A DNA stretch of 64,000 nt from Thermoguttaceae bacterium (GTDB taxonomy: Bacteria; Planctomycetota; Planctomycetia; Pirellulales; Thermoguttaceae): positions 124,001 through 188,000 of the forward strand of contig JANXBW010000003.1 in the NCBI GenBank assembly GCA_025060325.1, read 5' to 3'. The translations under genes were made by a program, and so were the position numbers. Positions 35,701 through 44,384 of this stretch are shown piece by piece (position 1 is the first letter of the stretch; every line of letters starts with the position of its first letter). The notes beneath the pieces are model-generated. The model saw only the letters and a program-made list of their open reading frames with translations. It ran no database searches and was not told the DNA's origin.

Positions 35701-36361
35701 TTCGGGGCTTCAGCTGGAGTGGGCCAGTGGCGAATTTGCCGCGCGGGGGCCGGGACGCCTTGTGGCTTCCCCGAACCCAGAGGGAAGCCTTGTGGCACCG
35801 CAGAACGAGCCAGCCGGGACCTTCGCGCCAAATAGTCCGTCTGATGAGAGGGCGGCGATAACCATCCCCAGCCAACAGGCCGGGATGCCAACGGGGATCC
35901 TTTCGGTGAGATTTGCCGATCGGCTGGAGGGTAACCTGTGGCAGCGGCGTGCTCGGATGCTCGGACATGTCCGCGGCATTTACGTGCGGCATTGGCCTTG
36001 GGAATGGATTCCTGATCCTGACGAGCCAACGGACCCGCCGGCAGGAAGCGTGAGGTTTTCCTGTGGGGCTATTACCGCAGTGGAGCTTTCACCACCGGGT
36101 GCCGGGCGATCGTGGGAGCTTGTGGCTGAGGATAATGTTCGCCTAGAAGGCCAGGGATTTGTCGCTCGAGCACCTCGAGCCTGTTTTGTTCAGGGGAAGG
36201 AGCTCCTCGTCCTAGAGGGCGGTCCACGGACGCCCGCCGAACTTTACCGCCAAGAGCGCCCGGGCGAACCGGCCGCGGGGCATTCTGCTACCCGAATCCT
36301 TTACTGGCTCGGCAGCAAGAGACTAGTGGCGGAGGGACTTCAGACCCTGCAGGTTCCTTGA
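32765..36361 (+). CDS. Giant membrane-anchored LptC/LptA-like (OstA-like) protein
   Basis: 1,198 aa. One transmembrane segment near residues 33-57 (LYRALVGFSLVLACYWLYTLIIVPII) is followed by a periplasmic body. Repeated beta-strand units resemble the OstA/LptA/LptC jelly-roll (for example LFIRPHEGYQVVSLIGGAEI, LGSLRAEEVHIWLL, RLLAQKNVVLLSPQAHATTQ and ELRVLFEQ, VVQWGGSFVFDGQVARFDG). Low-complexity Pro/Gly linkers separate them. In other Gram-negatives kdsD-kdsC are followed by lptC-lptA-lptB, so position supports a lipopolysaccharide-transport role, with several bridge units in one chain. LptC is ~190 aa and LptA ~185 aa, so this is far larger. Start uncertain: ATG 32765 has a weak ribosome site, and ATG 32858 just before the membrane helix is an alternative. 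Confidence 0.65.
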   Translation: MPRLRSLQDPRPEAPFEGGQGTLGGLRAGWIMRLYRALVGFSLVLACYWLYTLIIVPIIEPPGVQVRSQGLSPQEVVQAEERFQRYRRRLLPLFPEGTWHLGKTKIIETEDVIVLLEEHARIDDFHLRVWPCAGILAATVDEETQAIRSALVIEAPQGALLEFDAPVDLRLGQIRQPRRVVVHGPVRLRQYNRDLPTEQLLTVETEDVEVNAERIATDGEVRFRLGPHFGKGRGLTVRFGSGTPGGKEHPGDRAPRTVDEISVASVERLHLAFPPGKRGGKDSGGRLPETIAFELACDGPFRFDPASCRATFEGNVRGWRSGPGAQDELRCQELILWLAGDTSFLKQNGLLRGEKGDEAAQPGSPLSLPAERANAGVIGASAGERPASAGFASKDGEQLVGQLGSWEVRRVQIRGGPAVVRAPSWQFSFEGNFLDYELATGQYFLGAEERTTVRYGGVRIVATKLRGKLPFEALGTGWNEVEAELTGPGSLSHTFADRSDPQILAEWQGQLFIRPHEGYQVVSLIGGAEINASALGSLRAEEVHIWLLPPGREEDSPRSAPAADPLQSLPVPEPARRNESTPPETVVQIGGLRPDRLLAQKNVVLLSPQAHATTQELRVLFEQESDPRRVSGGMPARSGFAQPFEGWRGAGQGLTQTEIGRKGFSGICPPMPTGYLTGDFVHRKAAGWTGMLPLVNAWGDKAPLGKVVVLTSADGLSFANGAIRPASPGSVDKLGWPGGAMVSGGAEREGLSGSSVGPTSGVVPVEISAGAIHLRVRVGPKGLECAEAFLDQSVQLVEKRGPPTGDPRDKPALLTGQRVYVADPATPYWSVLVEGQPGHVEARGLGLTAPRIAVNAASNRVWVDQPGRLELWLTPKEAGWNSPSESLPLVVQWGGSFVFDGQVARFDGSVQARAHEADLVTGELEVCLREPVVFGNFSSSVRPQPERLICGGGTVLSRRRPEGPQEGGSGPPPRDFLEVSGLQLEWASGEFAARGPGRLVASPNPEGSLVAPQNEPAGTFAPNSPSDERAAITIPSQQAGMPTGILSVRFADRLEGNLWQRRARMLGHVRGIYVRHWPWEWIPDPDEPTDPPAGSVRFSCGAITAVELSPPGAGRSWELVAEDNVRLEGQGFVARAPRACFVQGKELLVLEGGPRTPAELYRQERPGEPAAGHSATRILYWLGSKRLVAEGLQTLQVP

Positions 36362-36932
36362 GGACGGCCCGCGGCGCCTGCCCCGGCATTTCTTTTCGGC
36401 AACTATTGCGAAAGCAAAACAATCGCGAGAATAATTTGGCCTACTGCCCGGGCACAACTTTGTCTTCTAGCGAAGAGGGGAATGACGAAAGGGACGGGAT
36501 CCAGGTGCCAACTCCGTGCGGGCGTATTCCGGGGTCCAGCGAGATTTCTATGCTGATGCTAGTGCGCTAACGTCTGCGGGGGCTTACGAATTAGGCTAGA
36601 ACTTTCCGCAGATAATAGGTGATTACCTGGGGCGTACTTGTCGACGGGGCGTCCATATCTGCAAAGGCTAGAGCAAGTGGCTGGGGACACTTCAGCCCAG
36701 GCGGCTACCGGCTGGTCCCATGGCTTTCGTTGTGCTAAACGGCCCGAAGAGTCGCAGTGATTGTATGGTCAGTCAACAAAAAAGACGGTGGCGGCAAGTG
36801 ACCCTAAAGGGTGTCAACGGGTTTTTCAGATGGGAATGAAAGAGCTTACTTTTGCGAGGTTTCATGATTGAGGTTTTATTAATTTAACAACGCCGAGCGA
36901 TTTGAGAGGTACAGAGGATAAGGGATAAGCTC
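36362..36932. other. Intergenic region upstream of hpt
   Basis: 571 bp. The last 130 bp before hpt are AT-rich (TTTTATTAATTTAAC near 36873) and probably carry its promoter. A small stem ACCC-TAAA-GGGT lies near 36803. No gene recognised. Confidence 0.35.
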
Positions 36933-37460
36933 ATGAAAGTCCTACTCAGTGAGGAACAGGTCCGAGCAGGCGTGCAAGAGCTTGCCCGGCGGATTGAGGA
37001 CTATTATCGCGACAAGCCGCTTACCATGGTCGGGGTGCTTATTGGGAGTATTGTTCTCCTTGCAGACCTCATTCGCCAGATTTCCATCCCCCTGCGGGTA
37101 GAGCTTGTGCAGGCGCGTCGCTACTGGGGGCAGGCCCGGCGGCCTGGTCCCCTGGCGGTGGATCTGGAGGTGTTGGCGGCGGCTGTGCGGGGACGCCACG
37201 TACTACTTGTGGATGATATTTTTGACACAGGACAAACTATCGCCGAACTTATCCCCATGCTTGACGAGCTAGGTCCGGCCAGTGTGCGTACCGCCGTCCT
37301 CCTGCGTAAACAGGGACGCTCCCAGGTGGATTTTCAGCCCGATTTTGTCGCTTTTGACATCCCGGACGTCTTCGTGGTTGGCTACGGACTGGACTATAAC
37401 GACATGTATCGCAACCTACCGTACGTGGCAGCTCTTGAGCCGGAAGAATTAGCCGGCTAA
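36933..37460 (+). CDS. hpt: Hypoxanthine phosphoribosyltransferase
   Basis: 175 aa, the normal length. Salvages hypoxanthine/guanine with PRPP to give IMP/GMP in the cytoplasm. The PRPP-binding motif is HVLLVDDIFDTGQTIAEL (~89-106). Other family blocks are MVGVLIGSIVLLADLIRQI (~31-50), RKQGRSQVDFQPDFVAFDIP and the C-terminal FVVGYGLDYNDMYRNLPYVA. The Shine-Dalgarno site is weak (AAGGGAT about 9 nt upstream of ATG). Followed after ~75 bp by MITE copy 3. Confidence 0.95.
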   Translation: MKVLLSEEQVRAGVQELARRIEDYYRDKPLTMVGVLIGSIVLLADLIRQISIPLRVELVQARRYWGQARRPGPLAVDLEVLAAAVRGRHVLLVDDIFDTGQTIAELIPMLDELGPASVRTAVLLRKQGRSQVDFQPDFVAFDIPDVFVVGYGLDYNDMYRNLPYVAALEPEELAG

Positions 37461-37536
37461 TTTATGGCGGCCCAAAAAATCTTGGCAGCCGAGGATTAGT
37501 CATCGGAATATCTGCGGGTATGTGCAGGACCTGCTA

Positions 37537-37662
37537 AATAGCTTCACATCGGAAATGTAGCGCTGGTCGATTCGCGGGTAGAAGTCAGAGAGAGGGTCGA
37601 GCGCTTTTATTCGGCAAGATCAAGTTTAGATGCTTGCGCGATCCCTCCCGTGTGGAGTTATT
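37537..37662 (-). mobile_element. 126-bp MITE, copy 3
   Basis: Third copy of the element, reversed relative to copy 1. Left end AATAGCTTCACATCGGAA, right end GTGTGGAGTTATT; TA flanks on both sides (37535-37536 and 37663-37664). Its reverse complement aligns end to end with copy 1 without net length change. It lies between hpt and the convergent symporter cluster, interrupting no gene. Confidence 0.85.
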
Positions 37663-37934
37663 TAGCTTGCATTCGCGCGATGAAGTCTTCACCCGCTGCC
37701 CACCGAGATTACCCGAATGGGTCTTTTGCGAGTGAGCACCTTTCGCCGAATGTTTCACCCACGGAATGTTTGCTTAGACAGCCACAAGGCGTGCCCCGCA
37801 TACTCTGATGAACAAACAACGCTACGACTGGTCGGCTTTTAAGGCCAAGCTGAGACTTCGTTTATGAATGGGGCTTTGCATTTTGAAGGTGCGGCTGCGC
37901 AACTCTTTTCGGTGAGTGCCTTCCTGGGACCAAT

Positions 37935-38126
37935 TTAGCTTGCTTGCTCTTTTAGGGATTGTGGCTCGTCCTTCATTCGCCGGGCAAGTTGCACGATCTC
38001 CTTAGCTCCATGCCAGCCTACGTAAAAAACGAGGGTCCCGTACCATACAAGTGATCCAAAGATCACGGCGGACCAGAAGCCAAACCACAACCACTGACTT
38101 AGGTCAACGAAACTTCCGTAAAGCAT
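37935..38126 (-). CDS. Small membrane protein at the end of the symporter cluster
   Basis: 63 aa with one or two hydrophobic segments (WLWFGFWSAVIFGSLVWYGT, LVFYVGWHGAKEIVQ) and a charged C terminus. AAAGGAG lies about 11 nt before ATG 38126. It is the last gene of a leftward group with two Na+/solute symporters. Small membrane proteins often accompany SSS-family transporters as accessory subunits; that role is inferred. I do not recognise the family. Confidence 0.65.
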   Translation of the reverse strand: MLYGSFVDLSQWLWFGFWSAVIFGSLVWYGTLVFYVGWHGAKEIVQLARRMKDEPQSLKEQAS

Positions 38127-38286
38127 GCTTTAAGCGGCTCCTTTATTCCCCGTTTTCGTAAACGGCTATCCAGCCCTAACCTTCGTATGGCAGTGTCAGC
38201 AGAGAGTACTCCGGAAGCTCTCTCGGTTTAGGTCAGTCGTTGGTTGCCTTGTTACCGGGCAAGAGTCAACTTAAGCCGTATTTCGA

Positions 38287-39930
38287 TCATTTATTTTCCC
38301 CACCGGTAGGTTTTTCCCGTGGTTGACCTCTCCAGAGCCTGCCGGCCAGGGAGCCGCCGATCATTCCAAGGGCTGCCAGGGCAAAGGCGGAAAACCCGGC
38401 CACCTCCGGTGAAATGCGCCATGGCGAGTCTGGCGGCGTCAGAGCGTTGACGAAGACAAAACCGACCGGGCCAATAGCACCCATGAGGATAGCTGCCACC
38501 GCCCCTGTGGCATTAGCTGCCGGAAAATAAAGCGCCGCCACAAGGAGTGTAAACAAGCTGGCTAGATAAATCGTCCCGGTGACTGCCAAATAATCCCAGG
38601 CCGTTCCGGGAAGCTCATACCACAGGCCCCAGAAGATGAGAAAAACCCCGATGAGCACCACTAAGATGCGAATGAGCAGAAGCCGGGCCGCCGGAGTAAG
38701 CGGTCGCTTTAAACAGGGCATTACCAGGTCGTTGTAGATCACGGTTGCCCAGGTGAGGAGATAACCACTATCGGTGGACATCTCGGCCGCTAGCATCCCG
38801 GCAATCACAATCCCTAGAGCGCCGGCCGGCAAAATCAGACCCAGATAGTGCGGCATGGCAGTCAGATCGTCAACACCGGCGGGCAAGCCTCCTTGACGAT
38901 AGAAGTACGCGCAGGCAGCTGCACCCCAGAGTCCAGGTAAAGCGAATCTGCCCACAAAATAGAAAGCTGTGCGGCGGTAGATGGCACAGGCTTTATGCTC
39001 ATCGCGGGCGGCCAGGACCCGTGCTACAGTCGTTTGCCAGGTAGTGATGGCCGCCAGGGCTACCAAAGCCTGCCACATGACCCACAGGGCCCCAGGGGCG
39101 CCCGGACCAAAAGGATGAAGCGGAAAGCCGATGTGGATTTTCTTGATCGGGGGAGACGATTGCTCGGAATGATGGGCCTCCGGCTTTCTAGTTGACGAAA
39201 TACTGCCGCTTGCTTCCGCGCCTGCCGGTTGAGGGGGCTCGGCCGGTGAGACGACAAAAACAAACTGCTTTTGGTTGGCCTGAAGAAGGGTCATCGCCAG
39301 CCGCTGCCATCCGGCCTCCTGGAGGACGATGAGGCTTGTTAGGACAATCCCGCCGCCCATGACAAGGAACTGGAGATAGTCAGTGACAAGCACAGAGATC
39401 ATGCCCCCCAAGGTTGTATAAAGGAGGACGAGCATCAAAAGTCCCGTCATAACCCATTCGAGGTACGGAGCCGGCAAACCCGCCACGTGGACTAAAAATT
39501 CACCACCAAGACGGAGGAAGATGCCCATATTGAGCACCCCGCCCAGTACGACCACAAAGCCGGCCAGCCAGCGGACAAGCTTGCCAAAGCGTCTTTCGAA
39601 AAGCTCGGGGATGGTCATCACCTTGGCAGCCCGCAGGGGCCGGATGATAAAACCAGTCATCCCCACAAGAAACATCCAAAAGGCCATCAGCACGCCGGGG
39701 GTAGCGCCAGCAAAACCATATTGAAATCCAAGCTGAGCCGTGTACATCACCGTCACAACGCCCAATTCCGTGGCAGCAAGTGAGGCTACACCTAAGTGGA
39801 CATCCATCTCCCGGCGAGCAAGGGCGAAGTCCTCCACCGCGCGGACATAACGTCGCACCCAAACCCCGGCAGTCACACAGCCTGCCAGATACACAACGAT
39901 GATAAGGATGTCGACAAAGCTAAGTGCCAT
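38287..39930 (-). CDS. Sodium:solute symporter family (SSS) transporter
   Basis: 547 aa, about 13 transmembrane helices. The N terminus (LSFVDILIIVVYLAGCVTAG then RRYVRAVEDFALARREM) shows the SSS first helix and the F.L..R.M loop that precedes helix 2. Later blocks TTLGGMISVLVTDYLQFLVM and IVIAGMLAAEMSTDSGYLLTW match the Na+-binding helices of the family. A ~60-residue hydrophilic insertion (~240-290, Pro/Ser-rich) interrupts the middle. Imports an unknown solute with Na+. 144 bp downstream of a second SSS gene on the same strand, so probably cotranscribed. Confidence 0.88.
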   Translation of the reverse strand: MALSFVDILIIVVYLAGCVTAGVWVRRYVRAVEDFALARREMDVHLGVASLAATELGVVTVMYTAQLGFQYGFAGATPGVLMAFWMFLVGMTGFIIRPLRAAKVMTIPELFERRFGKLVRWLAGFVVVLGGVLNMGIFLRLGGEFLVHVAGLPAPYLEWVMTGLLMLVLLYTTLGGMISVLVTDYLQFLVMGGGIVLTSLIVLQEAGWQRLAMTLLQANQKQFVFVVSPAEPPQPAGAEASGSISSTRKPEAHHSEQSSPPIKKIHIGFPLHPFGPGAPGALWVMWQALVALAAITTWQTTVARVLAARDEHKACAIYRRTAFYFVGRFALPGLWGAAACAYFYRQGGLPAGVDDLTAMPHYLGLILPAGALGIVIAGMLAAEMSTDSGYLLTWATVIYNDLVMPCLKRPLTPAARLLLIRILVVLIGVFLIFWGLWYELPGTAWDYLAVTGTIYLASLFTLLVAALYFPAANATGAVAAILMGAIGPVGFVFVNALTPPDSPWRISPEVAGFSAFALAALGMIGGSLAGRLWRGQPREKPTGGENK

Positions 39931-40074
39931 GATTGGTGCGCGTCTTTTTCACTGGGGGCAAAGTCGCACCGGCCGGTCACTTGCCAGCCCGTGGATCTCC
40001 TCGGAGAAGCCAAAGGCGAAAAATTTCGCGGCCAGCTTGTCGTATCATTACGTTCCGGCATCGCCCGGGCGGGT

Positions 40075-41985
40075 CTAAGCAAGCTTTTTAAACCACGTCC
40101 ACATGACGGCCACAAGGGAAAGCACTGAGACAATCCCGAGCACAGCGGCCCAGATGTAGGCGCCATATAGGAGCGCCCCCACACCGAACAAGGCTCCGTA
40201 TACGGTGATACATCCAAGGAACATGCACAAAATGCCGGCTGGCACATCCCACCGCGTCTCTTTGGCTAGCTCAGGCTCGCCATGTTCGGCCGCGTAAGCT
40301 AACACCTTCCGCCACCCAGGACCACCGGGTCGAATCTTTCGGCAAAAAGCTACAAGAGTTTCCATGTCGGTAGGCTTGGTCACAAGTGTGACAATAATCC
40401 AAGCAACCGTGGTGATTGCCACCCCCATTACCATGCGAATCGCGTCCTCGCTAAGTCCCGCTGTGACGTTGAGGGGAATTCCGCAGGTGTTGCCGATCCA
40501 TGTAATACCGGCGCACAGCCCAGCCTGGATCCCTTGGATCAACGAAGGTGGGGCTATGAACTGGAAATAGCAGGCCACCAAGAACGAAACGATCATCGCC
40601 GTAAGTTCACTGAGGGCGTTAATTCGCCACCAGAACCACCGCAGGATGAAAAGAAGTCCCGTTCCGGCGCCCACTTGAAGCATTATCTGGAAAGCCTGAA
40701 GGGCATTACTTAAAAAGAGGGCCAGAATCGCCATCAAGATCATAATCATCAGTGTGGTCACTCGGCCGACAGTCACAAGTTCCGCCTCCGAAGCAGACGG
40801 ACGAAGGAACCGTTTATAAAAATCATGGACCACATAGGAGGCTCCCCAATTGAGGTGCGTCGAGATTGTTGACATATATGCGGCCACAAGGGAGACAAGC
40901 ACAATTCCCATCACGCCCGGCGGTAAAAAAGTAAGCATCGCGGGGTAGGCGAGGTCATTCTTGACCACTTCTGGCGGAACATGCGGAAACGCCTTGGCCA
41001 GGGAGTTAAGATCGGGAAAGACAATCAGAGAACACAGGGCAACAATAATCCACGGCCACGGTCTCACGGCGTAGTGCGCGATGTTGAAAAAGAGCGTTGC
41101 TCCCGTGGCATGAGCCTCATTTTTAGCCGCTAGCATTCTTTGAGCGATGTAGCCGCCACCACCCGGCTCCGATCCGGGATACCACACGCTCCACCACTGG
41201 ATTGTCAACGGGATCAAAAACACGGACAGAAAAAGATCGGTATCCGTCACCGAAGGACAAAAGGCGAGCTTTTGCCGAACGGCTTCGTGGTTAAATAAAC
41301 CGACGAGGCCTCCCACTTCCGGACGCTGCACGGCCACCACTGCAGCGATAATTGCTCCAGTCATCGCAAGAATAAAAAGCAAAAAGTCCGTCAAAATGAC
41401 CCCAGTTAGTCCACCAAGCGCGGAGTAAATCACCGTGACCACGCAAGCCAAGAAGATCGTCTCAAGCGGTGTAAGCCCCAGCATAACCCCGCCGATCTTA
41501 ATGGCAGCCAGGGTGACCGAGGCCATCACTAGCACGTTGAAAAATACACCGAGGTAAAGGGCGCGAAAGCCGCGCAGAAACGCCGCCGTTGGGCCGCTGT
41601 AGCGTAACTCGTAAAACTCAACATCGGTCATCACCCCTGAGCGACGCCACAGTCGTGCGTAAATGAAAACAGTCAACATTCCCGTTAGAAGAAATGCCCA
41701 CCATTGCCAATTACCTGCCACCCCATGTTGTCGAGTGATGTCTGTCACCAAGTTGGGCGTGTCCGAGGAGAAAGTAGTCGCGACCATCGAAAAGCCAAGA
41801 AGCCACCAGGGCATGCGGCGGCCGGAGAGGAAGTATTCCGTGGTGCTCCGGCTAGCCTGACCTGTGACCGCAAGGCCCACAATTAGGGTGATGACAAAAT
41901 AGGCAACCAGAATCACCCAGTCGATCCAGGACAATTTGGTCAGACCGCCCACCCGGCTAATCCATTCGATCAAGGCGTCAAGCAT
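40075..41985 (-). CDS. Sodium:solute symporter family (SSS) transporter, long form
   Basis: 636 aa. Strong GGAGGT 6 nt before ATG 41985. SSS hallmarks: WIDWVILVAYFVITLIVGLA, STTEYFLSGRRMPWWLLGFS (the F.L.GR.M loop), MVATTFSSDTPNLVTDI, YSALGGLTGVILTDFLLF and LVSLVAAYMSTISTHLNWG (Na2-site helix). Total near 15 helices with a soluble segment at ~545-580 before the last two. Members move sugars, organic acids or amino acids; the substrate is not evident. First gene of the leftward cluster with 38287-39930 and 37935-38126. Confidence 0.9.
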   Translation of the reverse strand: MLDALIEWISRVGGLTKLSWIDWVILVAYFVITLIVGLAVTGQASRSTTEYFLSGRRMPWWLLGFSMVATTFSSDTPNLVTDITRQHGVAGNWQWWAFLLTGMLTVFIYARLWRRSGVMTDVEFYELRYSGPTAAFLRGFRALYLGVFFNVLVMASVTLAAIKIGGVMLGLTPLETIFLACVVTVIYSALGGLTGVILTDFLLFILAMTGAIIAAVVAVQRPEVGGLVGLFNHEAVRQKLAFCPSVTDTDLFLSVFLIPLTIQWWSVWYPGSEPGGGGYIAQRMLAAKNEAHATGATLFFNIAHYAVRPWPWIIVALCSLIVFPDLNSLAKAFPHVPPEVVKNDLAYPAMLTFLPPGVMGIVLVSLVAAYMSTISTHLNWGASYVVHDFYKRFLRPSASEAELVTVGRVTTLMIMILMAILALFLSNALQAFQIMLQVGAGTGLLFILRWFWWRINALSELTAMIVSFLVACYFQFIAPPSLIQGIQAGLCAGITWIGNTCGIPLNVTAGLSEDAIRMVMGVAITTVAWIIVTLVTKPTDMETLVAFCRKIRPGGPGWRKVLAYAAEHGEPELAKETRWDVPAGILCMFLGCITVYGALFGVGALLYGAYIWAAVLGIVSVLSLVAVMWTWFKKLA

Positions 41986-42917
41986 AAACTTACCTCCGGC
42001 ACAGTTGCCAAAGTAAAAAGTAAGGTCCTTGCTCGGATTGTTCGCTTCCGCGCTACTTCACGTATCAATGGGTGAAACACTCGTCAACGACTTGTGCTGG
42101 TCCCATCCTGTCGGCACAGAAGCTTATTCGGCACGGAAAGCTGACGACTGGCCAGACTATCTAAGTTCGAAAAAATCAATATCTTAATCCCCAGAAAGGT
42201 TCCAACAATGCTAAAGGTGGCGGCTTCGGCAGGGTTGAACGGGGAAAAGCCGCAATCCGGCCACGGTTGCTGTGGTTTTCGAAGCTTGGTGGCCTGTTGA
42301 GATTACCTTGGGCTTGCGCGGAGGAGAATTTGGGGCTCCCGAGCAACTCGGGGGGTTGCTTAAGGCCCAGTTGCGTTTTATAGTGGCGTACTCTGGCTCA
42401 AAAAATCGGGCTGGCGGGCGGGGCAACTCGTTAACCCAGGCGCTACAGAGGATCATCGGTCTTTAAGGCCGGTGGCTGGGCCCCAACTCGCTTAGGCGTG
42501 GGTGCCAGGACTTGGGTTTACCCGCAGCGGTTGAAAAGCCAAGATCCGCGCAGGAGCACGCACGGGCGCTTTCTAACTTTTGTTAGTTGACTTTACCCCT
42601 TGCGCAGCTTAGCCAGGACTTGTTAGTTGGCATTTCTGTTGAACTTTGTGCCGTGGGGTTGTCCGGCCGAAACCCGGCCCAAGACCCATAGGCTAGTTGG
42701 AGGCGGCCTCTGGCCGGAGATTTTCCCGCAACCCCGGGGGAACTATCCCGCAAAGTGGGCATGAGCGTAAATCAGACGGGGCAGGGGCCGCGGGGGCTTG
42801 GTTTGGTGGGGTGCGTGGCTTTTCGGACACGGAGACTTGCTTTCGCAGGGAAGCTCTCACAGCCTAAGAGGGGTATTGCTTTGACCAAAGGGGACGGCAA
42901 CTAGAGAGGATTCACTC
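41986..42917. other. Intergenic region between divergent symporter and btaA genes
   Basis: 932 bp between divergent genes; promoters for both must lie here. Two short direct repeats TTGTTAGTTG (near 42578 and 42619) are visible. No supported gene or RNA. Confidence 0.4.
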
Positions 42918-44114
42918 ATGGTAGCACCTGTGGTTCAATGGGTCAGTGGGCGGGTTTTCGATTTGGTCCAACGGAACAATCTCGTCTACAACACATGCTG
43001 GGAAGACCCTCGGCTTGATCGCATCGCCTTGCAGCTAGGGCCGACCGATACTGTGCTTGTGATCACCTCGGCCGGCTGTAATGCGCTGGACTATGTCCTC
43101 ACCGGGCCGCGCCATATCTACGCTGTGGACATGAATCCCCGTCAGAATGCCCTCCTGGAGATGAAAATTGCCGGCATTCGCAACCTCGATTTCGAGACGT
43201 TTTTCCAAATGTTCGGCAATGGTTACCTGCCGGGGGTTCGGAAGATTTACAAGGAACGCCTCCGAAACGATTTATCGCCCTGGGCACGGAAGTGGTGGGA
43301 TCGGCACATTGACTTTTTTGCTCGGCCTCGGCTTAGTTTTTACTTCCGGGGAACCGCCGGGGCGTTTGCTCGGATGATGAATGCCTATGTTGACCGTGTG
43401 CTCCGGGTGCGGCCCTGGGTCAACGCCTTGCTTGAGGCAAAGACCCTTGAAGAACAGCGGGAAATTTATTACGGGCAACTCCGCCCCAGGGTGTGGACAC
43501 GCGCAGTCCGGGGACTAATGCGGCGCGATGCGATCTTGTCGCTCCTCGGGGTACCACGGTCCCAGCGGGAACAGGTAGAGGAGATCTACCCTGGAGGGAT
43601 TGCCGAATACATCGAACACTGTCTAGATGCGGTCTTCGGGGAGCTACCTCTGTGGGAGAATTACTTTTGGCGGGTATACATGACGGGGCGTTATGCGCCA
43701 AGCTGTTGTCCGGAATATCTTAAGCCTGACAATTTCGCCGCCCTCAAGGCCGGGTTGGTTGACCGCATTTCAATCCATACGGACACGGTCGAGGGATTTC
43801 TTGCGAAAAATGATGTTGAAATAAGCCGATTCGTGCTCCTGGACCACATGGATTGGTTGTGGGATAAACACTTCCCCATTTTGGAAAGTGAATGGCAGTG
43901 GATTGTCCGTCGGGCCCGGGAAGGAACGCGGCTCATTTGGCGAAGCGGCGCCCTAAGAACTGACTTTGTCGATCGCGCCCAGGTGGAGATCGCAGGCAAG
44001 AAGTATCGGGTTGGCGAGCTTCTCCGTTATCACCGGGAATGGGCCGCGGAGCTTCATAAGCGCTGCCGTGTGCATACCTACGCTAGTTTCCATATTGCGG
44101 ACTTGTTGCTATAG
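42918..44114 (+). CDS. btaA: BtaA-like S-adenosylmethionine:diacylglycerol 3-amino-3-carboxypropyl transferase (DUF3419)
   Basis: 398 aa; AGAGGA about 8 nt before ATG. The DUF3419/BtaA signature opens the protein: [19 protein letters not shown] (~21-39), then [16 protein letters not shown] and [17 protein letters not shown], an SAM-binding motif. [10 protein letters not shown] lies at ~314 and [14 protein letters not shown] ends the protein. BtaA transfers the aminocarboxypropyl group of SAM to diacylglycerol, giving diacylglyceryl-homoserine, the precursor of the betaine lipid DGTS. The next gene is a BtaB-like N-methyltransferase, which strengthens the assignment. Peripheral membrane or cytoplasmic. 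Confidence 0.88.
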   Translation: MVAPVVQWVSGRVFDLVQRNNLVYNTCWEDPRLDRIALQLGPTDTVLVITSAGCNALDYVLTGPRHIYAVDMNPRQNALLEMKIAGIRNLDFETFFQMFGNGYLPGVRKIYKERLRNDLSPWARKWWDRHIDFFARPRLSFYFRGTAGAFARMMNAYVDRVLRVRPWVNALLEAKTLEEQREIYYGQLRPRVWTRAVRGLMRRDAILSLLGVPRSQREQVEEIYPGGIAEYIEHCLDAVFGELPLWENYFWRVYMTGRYAPSCCPEYLKPDNFAALKAGLVDRISIHTDTVEGFLAKNDVEISRFVLLDHMDWLWDKHFPILESEWQWIVRRAREGTRLIWRSGALRTDFVDRAQVEIAGKKYRVGELLRYHREWAAELHKRCRVHTYASFHIADLLL

Positions 44115-44384
44115 TTGGCCCGTTCTGCAAGGGTGTTGTTGCAAGATGGGCTTGTGATAAGGAGTACGTAAAAGCCCGCCAGGCAGCGACGCTGGCGCTA
44201 TCGGGCACCTAAAGACTCAAGTGCCGCATTTAGTTCTCGCAGCCTTCGAAGGGTGGTGGCTTGCCAAATATCCAGGAAGGCCACGGCTTTTGGTGAAGGA
44301 CCGCGGTCACCTGTAAACAAAGTCCGCTCAATGTGTTGACATCTTGATCCTTACGGCACCCAAGAGCTTTTCCTGAATCCTCCC

